In this document: positions 22,889-30,101 of the stretch, piece after piece
Position numbering within the stretch: the first letter of the stretch is position 1
How the letters are laid out: every line of letters starts with the position of its first letter
Assembly: GCA_012842745.1 (NCBI GenBank)
Contig: DUSF01000049.1
Coordinates: 1 to 64,000 of the forward strand
DNA length: 64,000 bases
DNA from: Bacillus sp. (in: firmicutes)
GTDB lineage: Bacteria; Bacillota; Bacilli; Bacillales; Bacillaceae_J
Reading direction: 5' to 3'
The notes under the pieces: model-generated
Seen by the model: the letters and a program-made list of their open reading frames with translations, nothing else
Databases searched by the model: none
What the model was told of the DNA's origin: nothing
Translations under genes and position numbers: made by a program

Positions 22889-23194
22889 CTAAAAAAACCT
22901 GAATGTTATTGCTTCCATCACCAGCTTCTTGTTATAGTCATCCAGATAATCCATATTGCTCAAATCTATTTTTCCGTCATTGGTATATAGATGGATAGCC
23001 AGATTTAGTAGGAATTTTTCAGACTGCGACCATTTACTTGCAGCCCTTTTTAAAGCTGTGGTATCTATCAATCCATGTTCCATATCAAAGTATTTTGTTG
23101 TAAAAAGAGTGTTTAGTTTTGCATTCTTTTGAAACAAATGAATAACTGGTTTCCAGTATTGATCTCTCGCGATATGACTTGGTATAGTAGCCAT
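22889..23194 (-). CDS. Conserved hypothetical phage protein
   Basis: 101 residues, helical, with IARDQYWKPVIHLFQKN and KWSQSEKFLLNLAIHLYTNDG segments. The pattern around SEKFLLNLAIHLY recurs in Bacillus phage hypothetical proteins located near small HTH genes, but I cannot name a family. It lies between an XRE regulator and the small 22663 gene, all transcribed leftward. Confidence 0.6.
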   Translation of the reverse strand: MATIPSHIARDQYWKPVIHLFQKNAKLNTLFTTKYFDMEHGLIDTTALKRAASKWSQSEKFLLNLAIHLYTNDGKIDLSNMDYLDDYNKKLVMEAITFRFF

Positions 23195-23210
23195 TCTTCC
23201 TCGCCCCTTT

Positions 23211-23480
23211 TCATATAAATATGTAGCTGATAAAGCCTCCCAGTAGTGTTGTTAAAGTTTGAATAACTGTAGTAACATCAACACCGCATAAGACTGCTGC
23301 CAAAACCTCAGGCGCTTGTGTCGCTTGGAACCACCTGATAGCATCTGATATTTTTAATTCCATCTTGTCATTTTCAACTTTCGATATTGTTGAGCGCGGC
23401 ATGAACATTATTTCTGCTAACGCTTCTTGACTCAATCCCGATAGCTTTCGTGACTTTTTAAAAATTTGCCCCAACTGCAT
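23211..23480 (-). CDS. XRE-family HTH regulator with hydrophobic tail
   Basis: 89 residues from the ATG at 23480, with GGAGG 8 nt upstream; the GTG at 23489 is less likely. An N-terminal HTH (IFKKSRKLSGLSQEALAEIMFMPRSTISKVEN) is followed by a C-terminal hydrophobic segment VTTVIQTLTTLLGGFISYIFI, which could be a membrane anchor or oligomerisation helix. Three palindromes upstream look like its operators. It is probably a regulator of the early operon. Confidence 0.75.
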   Translation of the reverse strand: MQLGQIFKKSRKLSGLSQEALAEIMFMPRSTISKVENDKMELKISDAIRWFQATQAPEVLAAVLCGVDVTTVIQTLTTLLGGFISYIFI

Positions 23481-23498
23481 AGTCACCACCTCCTCTCT

Positions 23499-23551
23499 AT
23501 GTTCTAAATCAGAACATGTTCAAGCGTTGAACAGAATCTATGAATACATAG
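23499..23551. promoter_or_regulatory. Three adjacent palindromes upstream of the XRE gene
   Basis: ATGTTCT-AAATC-AGAACAT (23499-23517), GTTCAA-GCG-TTGAAC (23518-23532) and CTATG-AATA-CATAG (23538-23551), all perfect. They lie just upstream of the XRE gene's ribosome site. Two share a GTTC/GAAC core. They probably bind the XRE protein or another phage regulator. Confidence 0.55.
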
Positions 23552-23603
23552 TTTTAAAATAAATAGTAGAAGGAAGATGATTTAGTAGATTTTTCGCGAC
23601 ACC

Positions 23604-23879
23604 CTATCTATAGTTTTGCGGTTGTTCACTCAACCACTGTAATAAAAATTTTTCTGTTTGCTTGGCTGGAAACAACCATTTTCTACCGACTCTAAATTTT
23701 TGAAACCGTTGGTCAAAGAAAAATTTTTCTTTTATAAAAGGCTCACTCATGCAAGTTTGGCGACACAATTCCTTCATATCCCAGAACACTGTGCGATTTG
23801 CTATTTCATCAAGATGTTTTTGCAACTCTTCATGGAATTGTTGTTCAATCTGGCGTTCATCGATTTTTACACTTAGCAA
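23604..23879 (-). CDS. DUF771-like phage protein
   Basis: 91 residues starting at TTG 23879, with GGAGGTG upstream. The core FWDMKELCRQTCMSEPFIKEKFFFDQRFQKF followed by VGRKWLFPAKQTEKFLLQWL is the DUF771 pattern, with a helix-turn-helix-like region found in excisionase-like small phage proteins. It probably binds DNA and may act as a directionality or early control factor. Confidence 0.7.
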   Translation of the reverse strand: MLSVKIDERQIEQQFHEELQKHLDEIANRTVFWDMKELCRQTCMSEPFIKEKFFFDQRFQKFRVGRKWLFPAKQTEKFLLQWLSEQPQNYR

Positions 23880-23939
23880 CTAGATCACCTCCTGAGCTAC
23901 TAATTTGAATGATTTACCACTTTCTTGTAGAAACATGTC

Positions 23940-23979
23940 ATTGAAGAACTAATACTTCGGCGAGTGTACGTTCTTCAAT
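23940..23979. other. 10-bp perfect inverted repeat between divergent genes
   Basis: ATTGAAGAAC (23940-23949) and GTTCTTCAAT (23970-23979) with a 20-nt loop, in the gap between the DUF771-like gene and the rightward broken gene. It contains the GTTC/GAAC core seen in the operators at 23499-23532. Confidence 0.4.
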
Positions 23980-24002
23980 TTACAAGGAAGGTGGTGAAAT
24001 CA

Positions 24003-24173
24003 ATGTCCAAAAGTGATAAATAATTAGCTGTTGAATTAACGGTCACGTTGCTAAATCATTGGTCAAATGATAAGTACACCAATACCGGTAGGCTTGCTAA
24101 GGCAGCAACCGCTAATGATGTGGCAGCTATTACAAAAAGTTTTTACGAAATTCTAAAAAAATTAGACGAATAG
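24003..24173 (+). pseudogene. Small gene with an in-frame TAA at codon 7
   Basis: The ATG at 24003 follows GGTGGTG. The frame reads MSKSDK, TAA (24021-24023), then stays open for 49 more codons (LAVELTVTLLNHWSNDKYTN...SFYEILKKLDE) to TAG at 24171-24173. The downstream residues look like a real small helical protein. A GAA-to-TAA change would explain the stop. Readthrough or recoding is an alternative. Its end overlaps a convergent gene by 12 nt. Confidence 0.55.
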
Positions 24174-24296
24174 CCTATTATCTAACTCCGAGTGAAGAAG
24201 TTTAATAGCTTTGGCGAGCTCTTCTTCACTCCAACCCTCTTTTTCAGCAAGGGAAACAATTTTTTGAGCGATTTCGACAGTCCTTTTAATTTTCAT
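24162..24296 (-). CDS. Small hypothetical helical protein
   Basis: 44 residues: MKIKRTVEIAQKIVSLAEKEG, then WSEEELAKAIKLLHSEL. The start is an ATG at 24296 behind AAGGAGTG. It is helical and charged, and overlaps the end of the broken rightward gene by 12 nt. It shares an upstream leader motif (CCTTTCAGGCTGTT on the plus strand) with the genes at 24746 and 25305. Confidence 0.55.
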   Translation of the reverse strand: MKIKRTVEIAQKIVSLAEKEGWSEEELAKAIKLLHSELDNRLFV

Positions 24297-24380
24297 CACG
24301 ACTCACTCCTTTCAGGCTGTTGTTTTGATACAGGATTCACGCTCCGATTGTCGAATTAAGACAGGTAAGGGGGTGAAAAC

Positions 24381-24749
24381 ATGAATGATAAGTTTACATT
24401 AGTAACTACTATTTCTGGTAAAACCTATAAATTTAGAGTAGAGCCAACAGCGAATATGCTGATTGATTTGCCGAACAAAATAATTATTGGTGTAGTTAGT
24501 TCTATTTCTCGAATTGATTGCTATTTACCTGATAAAAATGACATTTATCATTATGCTGGTGACTTAGGTTTTCAAAATGATAAAGGATTGTACTCTATTA
24601 ATTTTCACAGTAGAGCTATAGCTGGATTAAGTTTTAACCGCTCCACAGTTCCAATACCTAGAAAAAGCAATAGCCTTTGTGATGTAAAGATTGACCTAGA
24701 AATTGATAAGTCGTCTGAATGGTTCAAATCACTTACAAAAGATTTTTAA
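24381..24749 (+). CDS. Hypothetical phage protein
   Basis: 122 residues, beta-rich, beginning MNDKFTLVTTISGKTYKFRV and ending SSEWFKSLTKDF. The start is an ATG with GGGGGTG upstream. It is transcribed opposite to its neighbours, as a lysogenic accessory gene (moron) would be. No family is recognised. Confidence 0.6.
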   Translation: MNDKFTLVTTISGKTYKFRVEPTANMLIDLPNKIIIGVVSSISRIDCYLPDKNDIYHYAGDLGFQNDKGLYSINFHSRAIAGLSFNRSTVPIPRKSNSLCDVKIDLEIDKSSEWFKSLTKDF

Positions 24750-24988
24750 TTTTCGTTTGAAATCTTTTCGACTGTTTCAATAAAAGATTCAATCATCTCA
24801 GCATCTGAAATATCTTGTTCAGTAACACTGTTAGTAAGTTCTCTGACATACTTTTCAACTGTTTCTAAAATTGCAAACAACTTTGAAACAACAGAACTGT
24901 TATCACAAGTCGCCGCTGCCAAGGCGACTTGGTCCTTAAGATATGCAACACGTTTTTCAAGTTCAGCTATTTTACGTTCGTTCACCAT
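24746..24988 (-). CDS. Hypothetical coiled-coil protein
   Basis: 80 residues. The N-terminal heptad region (NERKIAELEKRVAYLKDQVAL) is a likely coiled coil, followed by an acidic helix pair. It overlaps the convergent 24381 gene by 4 nt. The start is an ATG with AAAGGAGTG. Its leader repeats the sequence upstream of the 24162 and 25305 genes, suggesting duplication of small modules. Confidence 0.6.
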   Translation of the reverse strand: MVNERKIAELEKRVAYLKDQVALAAATCDNSSVVSKLFAILETVEKYVRELTNSVTEQDISDAEMIESFIETVEKISNEN

Positions 24989-25057
24989 GTTTCACTCCTT
25001 TCAGGCTGTTTCTGGTTTGTTTAGCTCCACCCCCACTATTGAAAGGAGGTGAAATAA

Positions 25058-25297
25058 ATGAAAAAGGTTTATGCCAATCTTCTCGGTGAATGGGTTAATC
25101 TTTCTGAAGATGATAATTGTGTGATGGGACCTCATAAAACTTCCCCTTTTATTTGGTGGGAAGAAAATGCTGAGATTTATAGCCCATTAAGAAAAAGGAA
25201 ACCAGACACCATGTATGAGTTAGATTACGTTTGGATTTATTACAAAGGTAAGGAATATCGAATTAACCCTATCTTCATCCAGATTGTTGTGGATTGA
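25058..25297 (+). CDS. Hypothetical phage protein
   Basis: 79 residues with aromatic-rich strands (SPFIWWEENAEIYSPL, LDYVWIYYKGKEYRI). The start is an ATG with AAAGGAGGTG. It is rightward, between leftward small genes, like the 24381 gene. No family is recognised; it is perhaps a lysogenic accessory gene. Confidence 0.6.
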   Translation: MKKVYANLLGEWVNLSEDDNCVMGPHKTSPFIWWEENAEIYSPLRKRKPDTMYELDYVWIYYKGKEYRINPIFIQIVVD

Positions 25298-25304
25298 ATC
25301 AACC

Positions 25305-25496
25305 CTAGGAATCGCTATATTTTCGAAGATTAAATTCAAGTTCAAGATTTCTTTTTAGTTCAGATAAGTCGTCAAGCTCCACCTTGGCGGCTTTAGAACT
25401 AAAAATCATGTCTACCTGATGTTTAATCCTTGACCATTCATATTGCTTTAGACCAACAAGTTGCTCAGTAAGAATTGCAATTTTTTCTTGATTCAT
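25305..25496 (-). CDS. Hypothetical small helical protein
   Basis: 63 residues, two amphipathic helices (EKIAILTEQLVGLKQYEWSR and DDLSELKRNLELEFNLRKY). The ATG lies just after the Cro-like gene, with AAGGATGG upstream. It is probably co-transcribed with the Cro-like gene from the strong leftward promoter at 25802-25830. Confidence 0.6.
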   Translation of the reverse strand: MNQEKIAILTEQLVGLKQYEWSRIKHQVDMIFSSKAAKVELDDLSELKRNLELEFNLRKYSDS

Positions 25497-25508
25497 TTAC
25501 ACCATCCT

Positions 25509-25760
25509 TTAGGCTGTTTCGGGTTTGTTCAACACATTTTTACCGCTCATATCGTGCGTTTTGTGTTCAAAAAAAATTTCTTGAACAGTAGCTTTGTAAT
25601 ACTCGGCTAGTCTCATCTTAATTTCATCACGTGGTATTCTCTGTCCGTTTTCGTACATTTGTAGTGCGCTAATACTTATTTTAACGGCGTTAGCAACTTC
25701 TTCTCTTGGTATATCACCACGTAACTTTAATAGTTTTTTTCCTATACGCTTTTTATTCAT
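25509..25760 (-). CDS. Cro-like XRE regulator
   Basis: 83 residues from the ATG at 25760, with AAGGGG 8 nt upstream. HTH of the XRE class: KRIGKKLLKLRGDIPREEVANAVKISISALQMYENGQRIP. It is the first gene leftward from the divergent switch, the usual place for Cro. An operator-like sequence (25545-25557) lies in its own 3' coding region. The C-terminal NKPETA tail is echoed, out of any gene, at about 24995-25020. Confidence 0.78.
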   Translation of the reverse strand: MNKKRIGKKLLKLRGDIPREEVANAVKISISALQMYENGQRIPRDEIKMRLAEYYKATVQEIFFEHKTHDMSGKNVLNKPETA

Positions 25761-25776
25761 TTTCACCACCCCTTCC

Positions 25777-25878
25777 GCACATATCGTGCTCTATTGTCTT
25801 TATAATACACCGCACGATATGTGTTGTCAACACATTTTGTGCGTTTTGTTTAAAAATAACACGAAGCGTGTTACTATA
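25777..25878. promoter_or_regulatory. Divergent lysis/lysogeny switch: promoters and operators
   Basis: Leftward: TTGACA (25825-25830, minus), 17 nt, TATTAT (25802-25807). Rightward: TTTAAA, 17 nt, TACTAT (25872-25877). Operators GCACATATCGTGC (25777-25789) and inverted GCACGATATGTG (25812-25823) flank or fill the leftward promoter. The palindrome AACACG-AAG-CGTGTT (25858-25872) fills the rightward spacer. Confidence 0.75.
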
Positions 25879-25911
25879 GTTTTAATAAATGTTTTATTTA
25901 GGAGAATTATT

Positions 25912-26367
25912 ATGGATACACTCGGGGAACGCCTTAGATATTTAAGAAAAGAAAAAGCAAAATTATCTCAAGAAAAGTTAGGGAAATTGTTTGGCCTAAG
26001 TGAAAGCGCCATTGGTATGTATGAAAGAAATGAAAGAAAGCCCGATTACGAAACTTTAAATAAATTTGCAGACTTTTTTGGTGTTACGACTGACTATTTA
26101 CAAGGAAGAACAGATACACCTTCTCAAACAACAAAAAACGAACTGCCAGAGCTGACAGCAAAGGATGAGCGTGATATTAAGAAAAAACTGCAAGAAATGA
26201 TAGATAATTTAAATGGTAAAGATGGGTATGCAGCTTATGATGGTAAAACTTTAGACGATCTTGATGAGGAAGATCGCGAACTATTAATCGCTTCATTAGA
26301 AAACTCATTGAGAATTGCTAAAAGGATTGCTAAAGAAAAATTCACACCTAAAAGATATAAAAAATAG
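25912..26367 (+). CDS. CI-like XRE repressor (first copy)
   Basis: 151 residues from the ATG at 25912, behind AGGAG; the longer open frame lacks a ribosome site. N-terminal HTH (ERLRYLRKEKAKLSQEKLGKLFGLSESAIGMYERNERKPD) then FFGVTTDYLQGRTDTP, and a C-terminal helical oligomerisation part ending KEKFTPKRYKK. There is no protease-like LexA domain, so inactivation is likely by the adjacent ImmA protease, as in ICEBs1 ImmR/ImmA. It faces the Cro-like gene across a shared operator region. Confidence 0.85.
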   Translation: MDTLGERLRYLRKEKAKLSQEKLGKLFGLSESAIGMYERNERKPDYETLNKFADFFGVTTDYLQGRTDTPSQTTKNELPELTAKDERDIKKKLQEMIDNLNGKDGYAAYDGKTLDDLDEEDRELLIASLENSLRIAKRIAKEKFTPKRYKK

Positions 26368-26379
26368 GGGCTAATTCGT

Positions 26380-26841
26380 ATGGGGACTATTAAACAAAGA
26401 GTAGTTGCACTCATAAAGAAACATGGTACAAACTGCCCTTTTAAAATTGCTAAAGGGCTAGGAATACAAATTCACTATGAAAACCTTGGCTCAACACTCG
26501 GTTATTACAGCAAACATTTCCGCATCCCCATCATACACATCAACGAATCTGCAGCGGAACATGAACAAAAATTCATATGTGCTCACGAACTCGGTCATGC
26601 CATCTTAGATCCCGACACAAACACATCATTTTTAAAAGTACATACTTTTTTCTCAACTGACAAAAAAGAACGTGAAGCTAACACCTTTGCCGTTGAGTTA
26701 TTGATCCCAGATGAAGTTCTATATGAATATGAAAACACGAATCTATCAATTTATGAAACTTGTGAAATATACGGAGTGTCAAAAGAAATGGCTACATTAA
26801 AATGTTTCTCAAAAAAGGGAGATAGATATGGGTATTTTTGA
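26380..26841 (+). CDS. immA: ImmA/IrrE-family metallopeptidase (first copy)
   Basis: 153 residues. The zinc site CAHELGHAIL lies at residues 68-76, with a later REANTFAVELLIP glutamate helix, both standard for ImmA/IrrE. It probably cleaves the repressor encoded 12 nt upstream to induce the prophage. Its 3' end overlaps the next gene by 14 nt. A second member of the family is at 31662. Confidence 0.88.
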   Translation: MGTIKQRVVALIKKHGTNCPFKIAKGLGIQIHYENLGSTLGYYSKHFRIPIIHINESAAEHEQKFICAHELGHAILDPDTNTSFLKVHTFFSTDKKEREANTFAVELLIPDEVLYEYENTNLSIYETCEIYGVSKEMATLKCFSKKGDRYGYF

Positions 26842-27787
26842 TTTTTTGTTTAAGTCAAAACAAAAGAATGCTCACCCAGAACCAAAGTCACCTCAAGAAG
26901 AAATAGAAGTTAGTGAATGGGATAACGAGTACTATCATATTTCGTTAAATGAGTATGATTACAGAGGAAAAGCCTTTTATTCACCTAACAAAAAATTCAT
27001 TGCCTCTGGAAACAAAAACAGAGTAGTCTTTGTAGATGTAGAAAATAAAACTGTATTATTTGATTACGATATTTTTAAAAATGTAGATTTTACTTCTATT
27101 AGAGTAACTGACCATCCTTTTATATTAGTTAGAGATATAATAAGTATTGGTGATAATCTCACCAACGATTTTTATATTTTAAATAAACGTTCGGATATTG
27201 TTTTTAGAAGTAACGTAAATGCTCATATTTACTGTATGGGTATTTCAAGTGATGGAAAATATGCTTGTATTCAAACTTGTAATGAATGTGAAATTATAGT
27301 CTATGACATAGAGCTCCAAAAAATATTTCATAAGTGGATACCAACTATAAATGGATTAACGTCTGAAATCAATGTTGACCCTTTTAATATGATTATTACT
27401 TTATCTCAATACGGCGAAAACTTTGATTATACTTTTAAAGGTGATTTTTTAGACCAACAAAAATGGTATGAATATAGAAAAAACTGTTCCATTCCGACAT
27501 TACGATTAAATGTAGCTTATGAAATAATTGATGCATTATTTAAAACACCTAAAAACGAACAACTCCTTAGTGATTATCAAGAAGCTTTATCTATCATCGA
27601 CTCTGCTTTAGAAATAGGAGTTTATGATAAAGATAGGGCGTTTGCATACAGAAAAATCGGGGAAGTCTATGATAAAGTTGTGGACTACAAAAATGCATTA
27701 GAGAATTATAAGAAGGCAATCTCTCTAAATGAAAAAGTTGGAGTAAAAAGAAGAATAAATACTTTAGAAAAAATTATTAATTCTTAA
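26828..27787 (+). CDS. Propeller-like plus TPR accessory protein
   Basis: 319 residues. It starts MGIFDFLFKSKQKN, a short amphipathic leader shared with the 27869 gene. Residues ~45-215 hold repeated strands with WD40-like spacing (YSPNKKFIASGNKNRVVFVDV, GISSDGKYACIQT, EIIVYDIELQKIFHKW). Residues ~235-319 look like TPR helices (DKDRAFAYRKIGEVYDKVVDYKNALENYKKA). No catalytic motif is seen. It is translated with immA (14-nt overlap). As lysogeny-region cargo it may sense or regulate through protein contacts; the function is unknown. Confidence 0.65.
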   Translation: MGIFDFLFKSKQKNAHPEPKSPQEEIEVSEWDNEYYHISLNEYDYRGKAFYSPNKKFIASGNKNRVVFVDVENKTVLFDYDIFKNVDFTSIRVTDHPFILVRDIISIGDNLTNDFYILNKRSDIVFRSNVNAHIYCMGISSDGKYACIQTCNECEIIVYDIELQKIFHKWIPTINGLTSEINVDPFNMIITLSQYGENFDYTFKGDFLDQQKWYEYRKNCSIPTLRLNVAYEIIDALFKTPKNEQLLSDYQEALSIIDSALEIGVYDKDRAFAYRKIGEVYDKVVDYKNALENYKKAISLNEKVGVKRRINTLEKIINS

Positions 27788-27868
27788 AAACATGATGTGA
27801 ATTGGAAAGGTCAAAGTGACGAAGCGTAGGTTTTAAAAGTAAATTATATTAAAGGGAGACAAAAACGA

Positions 27869-28090
27869 ATGGTAATCTTTGATTTTTTATTTAAAAGATC
27901 AAAGCAAGTTCACCATGATACTGCATCTGTAGATAAAAATGAGGATTACTCATGGCTTTGGACTGATTACGAACGCACTAAGCAATACTTTTTAAATAAA
28001 GAGCACCAATATAAAGATGATGATCCGTATCAACTTCATTTTACCTATAATAAATTAATTAAATTATATGACCGTTATACTATAAACTAG
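27869..28090 (+). CDS. Small hypothetical protein with MxIFDFLFK leader
   Basis: 73 residues. The N-terminal [13 protein letters not shown] repeats the leader of the 26828 product. The rest is a short helical domain with [14 protein letters not shown] and [16 protein letters not shown]. The start is an ATG behind AAAGGGAG. It may be a remnant of a larger homologue. No function is known. Confidence 0.55.
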   Translation: MVIFDFLFKRSKQVHHDTASVDKNEDYSWLWTDYERTKQYFLNKEHQYKDDDPYQLHFTYNKLIKLYDRYTIN

Positions 28091-28109
28091 TAGCAAAGGG
28101 GCATTCCCT

Positions 28110-28553
28110 ATGATAGGAGAAAGACTTAAAAAATTACGTGGAAAAATGTCGCAAGAAGAAGTTGCAACTAAAATCGGTATCTCAAGGGCACGATTATCAC
28201 ATTATGAAACCGGTAGAAGTGAACTTGATACTGAAATATTAAAGAAGTTAGCAGATTTTTATAATGTCTCTACGGATTACTTACTCACTGGAAAAGATAC
28301 GAGTGAATTCGTAAAAACTCATAGTATTGATAATCGTTCAACAGATAAAGACGAAAAAGACATCGCCAAGCGCCTAGAGCAAATCAGAAACGACATAGAG
28401 CATTCTGATGGATTAGCCTTTGACGGCGAGCCGCTATCTGACGAAGCAAAAGAGTCAGTCATGGAAGCGATGGAATATATCGTGAGAACGACGAAGAAAA
28501 TCAACAAGAAGTATACGCCCAAAAAACATAGAGAGGATAACCTGGAGGAATAG
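28110..28553 (+). CDS. CI-like XRE repressor (second copy)
   Basis: 147 residues. [42 protein letters not shown], then [15 protein letters not shown]. The C-terminal half, with the segment [18 protein letters not shown], is related to the end of the first repressor (KEKFTPKRYKK). Copies of this tail recur at 29388, 29744 and 30102 without the rest of the gene. It may confer immunity to a different phage or control the downstream cargo. No operator pair was noticed upstream. Confidence 0.82.
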   Translation: MIGERLKKLRGKMSQEEVATKIGISRARLSHYETGRSELDTEILKKLADFYNVSTDYLLTGKDTSEFVKTHSIDNRSTDKDEKDIAKRLEQIRNDIEHSDGLAFDGEPLSDEAKESVMEAMEYIVRTTKKINKKYTPKKHREDNLEE

Positions 28554-28556
28554 TAA

Positions 28557-29384
28557 ATGGGAATTTGGAGTAAAGTAACCAGTTTTTTTAAATCTAAGAA
28601 ATCAGTTAATAAACAAAGCCCAAACAACGACTTATTACCGACCGCAGGAACATTCCAACAGCAAGTAGAACACGATGACCAAAAAGCAGTTGATAACCAA
28701 AACACAAATAACAACTTATTACCAACCGGAAGAACATTTCAACAGCAAATAGAACATGATTATCAGAATGCGGTTGAGTATTATAAAAATTCACCTAATC
28801 CAAAGTTCCATCGTTCTTCTAAAGAGGAAAATTTAGCATTTAATTTTTCTAGCAGGTACTCTGGAATTATAGGCACACTTGAAGCCAATGTCTACCATGA
28901 ATCGAATAAAGTATTTGGTATTTGGACAATTGACGATAGAATCGAACAATGTAAAAAGGCGATCGCCGCCTACGAAAAACTACAGAAGTTTTGCCTTTCC
29001 AAAGGAAAAGGTGGACAAATTCACTTTGAAGATATGTGGGAGCATTGTCACAACAGCAATAATCCAAATTTCAGATATATTGAACAAGTCGAGGAAGAAC
29101 TAGACTACTTAACTAACAATTATCATGAGGCAACGGAAAAGTTACAAATAGAAAAATTAAAATATGAAAAAAAGGAACGAATTAAAATATTTAAGAAAAC
29201 AGCAGATAAAGTTCTGATTGATTTAATTACAGAAAATAACGGAATTCTTCAAAAAGACCTTTATAAACAATTCGATAATGAATACAAGACAACAATAAAT
29301 AGTACATTAAAAAAACTACATGAATCTGGAATAATTATTAGGGTTAAGGAAGGAAATACTTATAAATTACTCCTGAATAGATAG
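28557..29384 (+). CDS. Accessory protein with internal repeat and winged-helix end
   Basis: 275 residues starting 3 nt after the second repressor stop. The N-terminal amphipathic leader MGIWSKVTSFFKSKK is similar in style to MGIFDFLFK. A 23-residue unit NN(D/N)LLPT..TFQQQ(V/I)EHD occurs at 23-45 and 51-73 (28-residue period). The middle is helical. The C-terminal ~60 residues (ADKVLIDLITENNGILQKDL...LKKLHESGIIIRVKEG) form a winged helix. Possibly a regulator or effector with a DNA-binding end; the function is unknown. Confidence 0.6.
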   Translation: MGIWSKVTSFFKSKKSVNKQSPNNDLLPTAGTFQQQVEHDDQKAVDNQNTNNNLLPTGRTFQQQIEHDYQNAVEYYKNSPNPKFHRSSKEENLAFNFSSRYSGIIGTLEANVYHESNKVFGIWTIDDRIEQCKKAIAAYEKLQKFCLSKGKGGQIHFEDMWEHCHNSNNPNFRYIEQVEEELDYLTNNYHEATEKLQIEKLKYEKKERIKIFKKTADKVLIDLITENNGILQKDLYKQFDNEYKTTINSTLKKLHESGIIIRVKEGNTYKLLLNR

Positions 29385-29387
29385 ATA

Positions 29388-29423
29388 TACACCGAAAAAG
29401 TATAAAGAGGATGATACCGAATG
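29388..29423 (+). repeat. Repressor-tail remnant 1
   Basis: Translates as RYTPKKYKEDDTE, matching the end of the second repressor ([11 protein letters not shown]). It follows the 28557 gene and ends in an ATGA overlap with the start of the 29421 gene. It looks like a left-over 3' repressor end at a cassette junction. Confidence 0.65.
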
Positions 29424-29726
29424 AATAACGAATTAAAGGCGATGCTTGAATCAGTAATAAATGATGCATTGAAGCCAATTAATGAAGAATTAAAAATGAT
29501 TAAATCGCAATTAGAGGAAAACACTGGCATAACTAAGGCTATCCGTGATCGTCAGGAAGAAACAGATGCAAAACTAGAAGCGCTAACAATGGATGTCCAT
29601 AAACTTCACGGTGAGCTAACTTCACTAAAAGAGGGACAAGAACGACAGGATAAAATACTTGAATCACTCTCTATGCGTTCCTTAGAGCAAGAAACAGACA
29701 TCCGTGAGCTAAAGCGCATTAAATAG
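29421..29726 (+). CDS. Coiled-coil accessory protein (paralogue A)
   Basis: 101 residues. MNNELKAMLESVINDALKPINEELKMIK begins a long coiled coil with heptads through LEALTMDVHKLHGELTSLKEGQ. It is closely related at the N-terminus to the 31345 product (MNNELKEMLQSVLKEALGPINEDLK) and more distantly to the 29823 product. It starts at an ATGA overlap with a repressor-tail remnant. No function is known for these common Bacillus phage proteins. Confidence 0.65.
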   Translation: MNNELKAMLESVINDALKPINEELKMIKSQLEENTGITKAIRDRQEETDAKLEALTMDVHKLHGELTSLKEGQERQDKILESLSMRSLEQETDIRELKRIK

Positions 29727-29743
29727 ACAGCCAAGAATTAAAA

Positions 29744-29830
29744 ACCATCGAATATATCGTAAGAACGACGAAGAAAATCAATAAAAAGTATGCGCCAAAA
29801 AAATATAGAAGGATGAAAATTGATGAATGA
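29744..29830 (+). repeat. Repressor-tail remnant 2
   Basis: Translates as [20 protein letters not shown], followed by RMKIDE and a stop; the first 20 residues closely match the end of the second repressor at 28470-28540. The open frame upstream ends at once, so the copy is only a 3' fragment. The next gene (29823) starts inside its end. Confidence 0.75.
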
Positions 29831-30098
29831 ACAAATATTACAACAAATACTAAACCAAATGACAGCTATGCAGGAAGAATTTAAAGGGATTAAAAATGAA
29901 ATGAAAACTCGCTTTGACCATCTGGATAGTGAAGTTTTCGAGATAAAAGAAGCTGTACACCGTATAGAACTTAGCCAGCCTGAAGACATACTTTCATTAA
30001 TGGAGCAGATCCGCAACAAATTAGAGGATAAAACGGAAGTATTAAATAAGCGAGTATATAACGTTGAAACAGAAGTTCAACGATTAAGTCGGCAATAG
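29823..30098 (+). CDS. Coiled-coil accessory protein (paralogue B)
   Basis: 91 residues from the ATG at 29823, with AAGGATG upstream. MNEQILQQILNQMTAMQEEFKGIK then MKTRFDHLDSEVFEIKEAVHRIE is a long coiled coil, in the same style as paralogues A and C. It is flanked by repressor-tail remnants on both sides. The function is unknown. Confidence 0.62.
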   Translation: MNEQILQQILNQMTAMQEEFKGIKNEMKTRFDHLDSEVFEIKEAVHRIELSQPEDILSLMEQIRNKLEDKTEVLNKRVYNVETEVQRLSRQ

Positions 30099-30101
30099 TA
30101 A

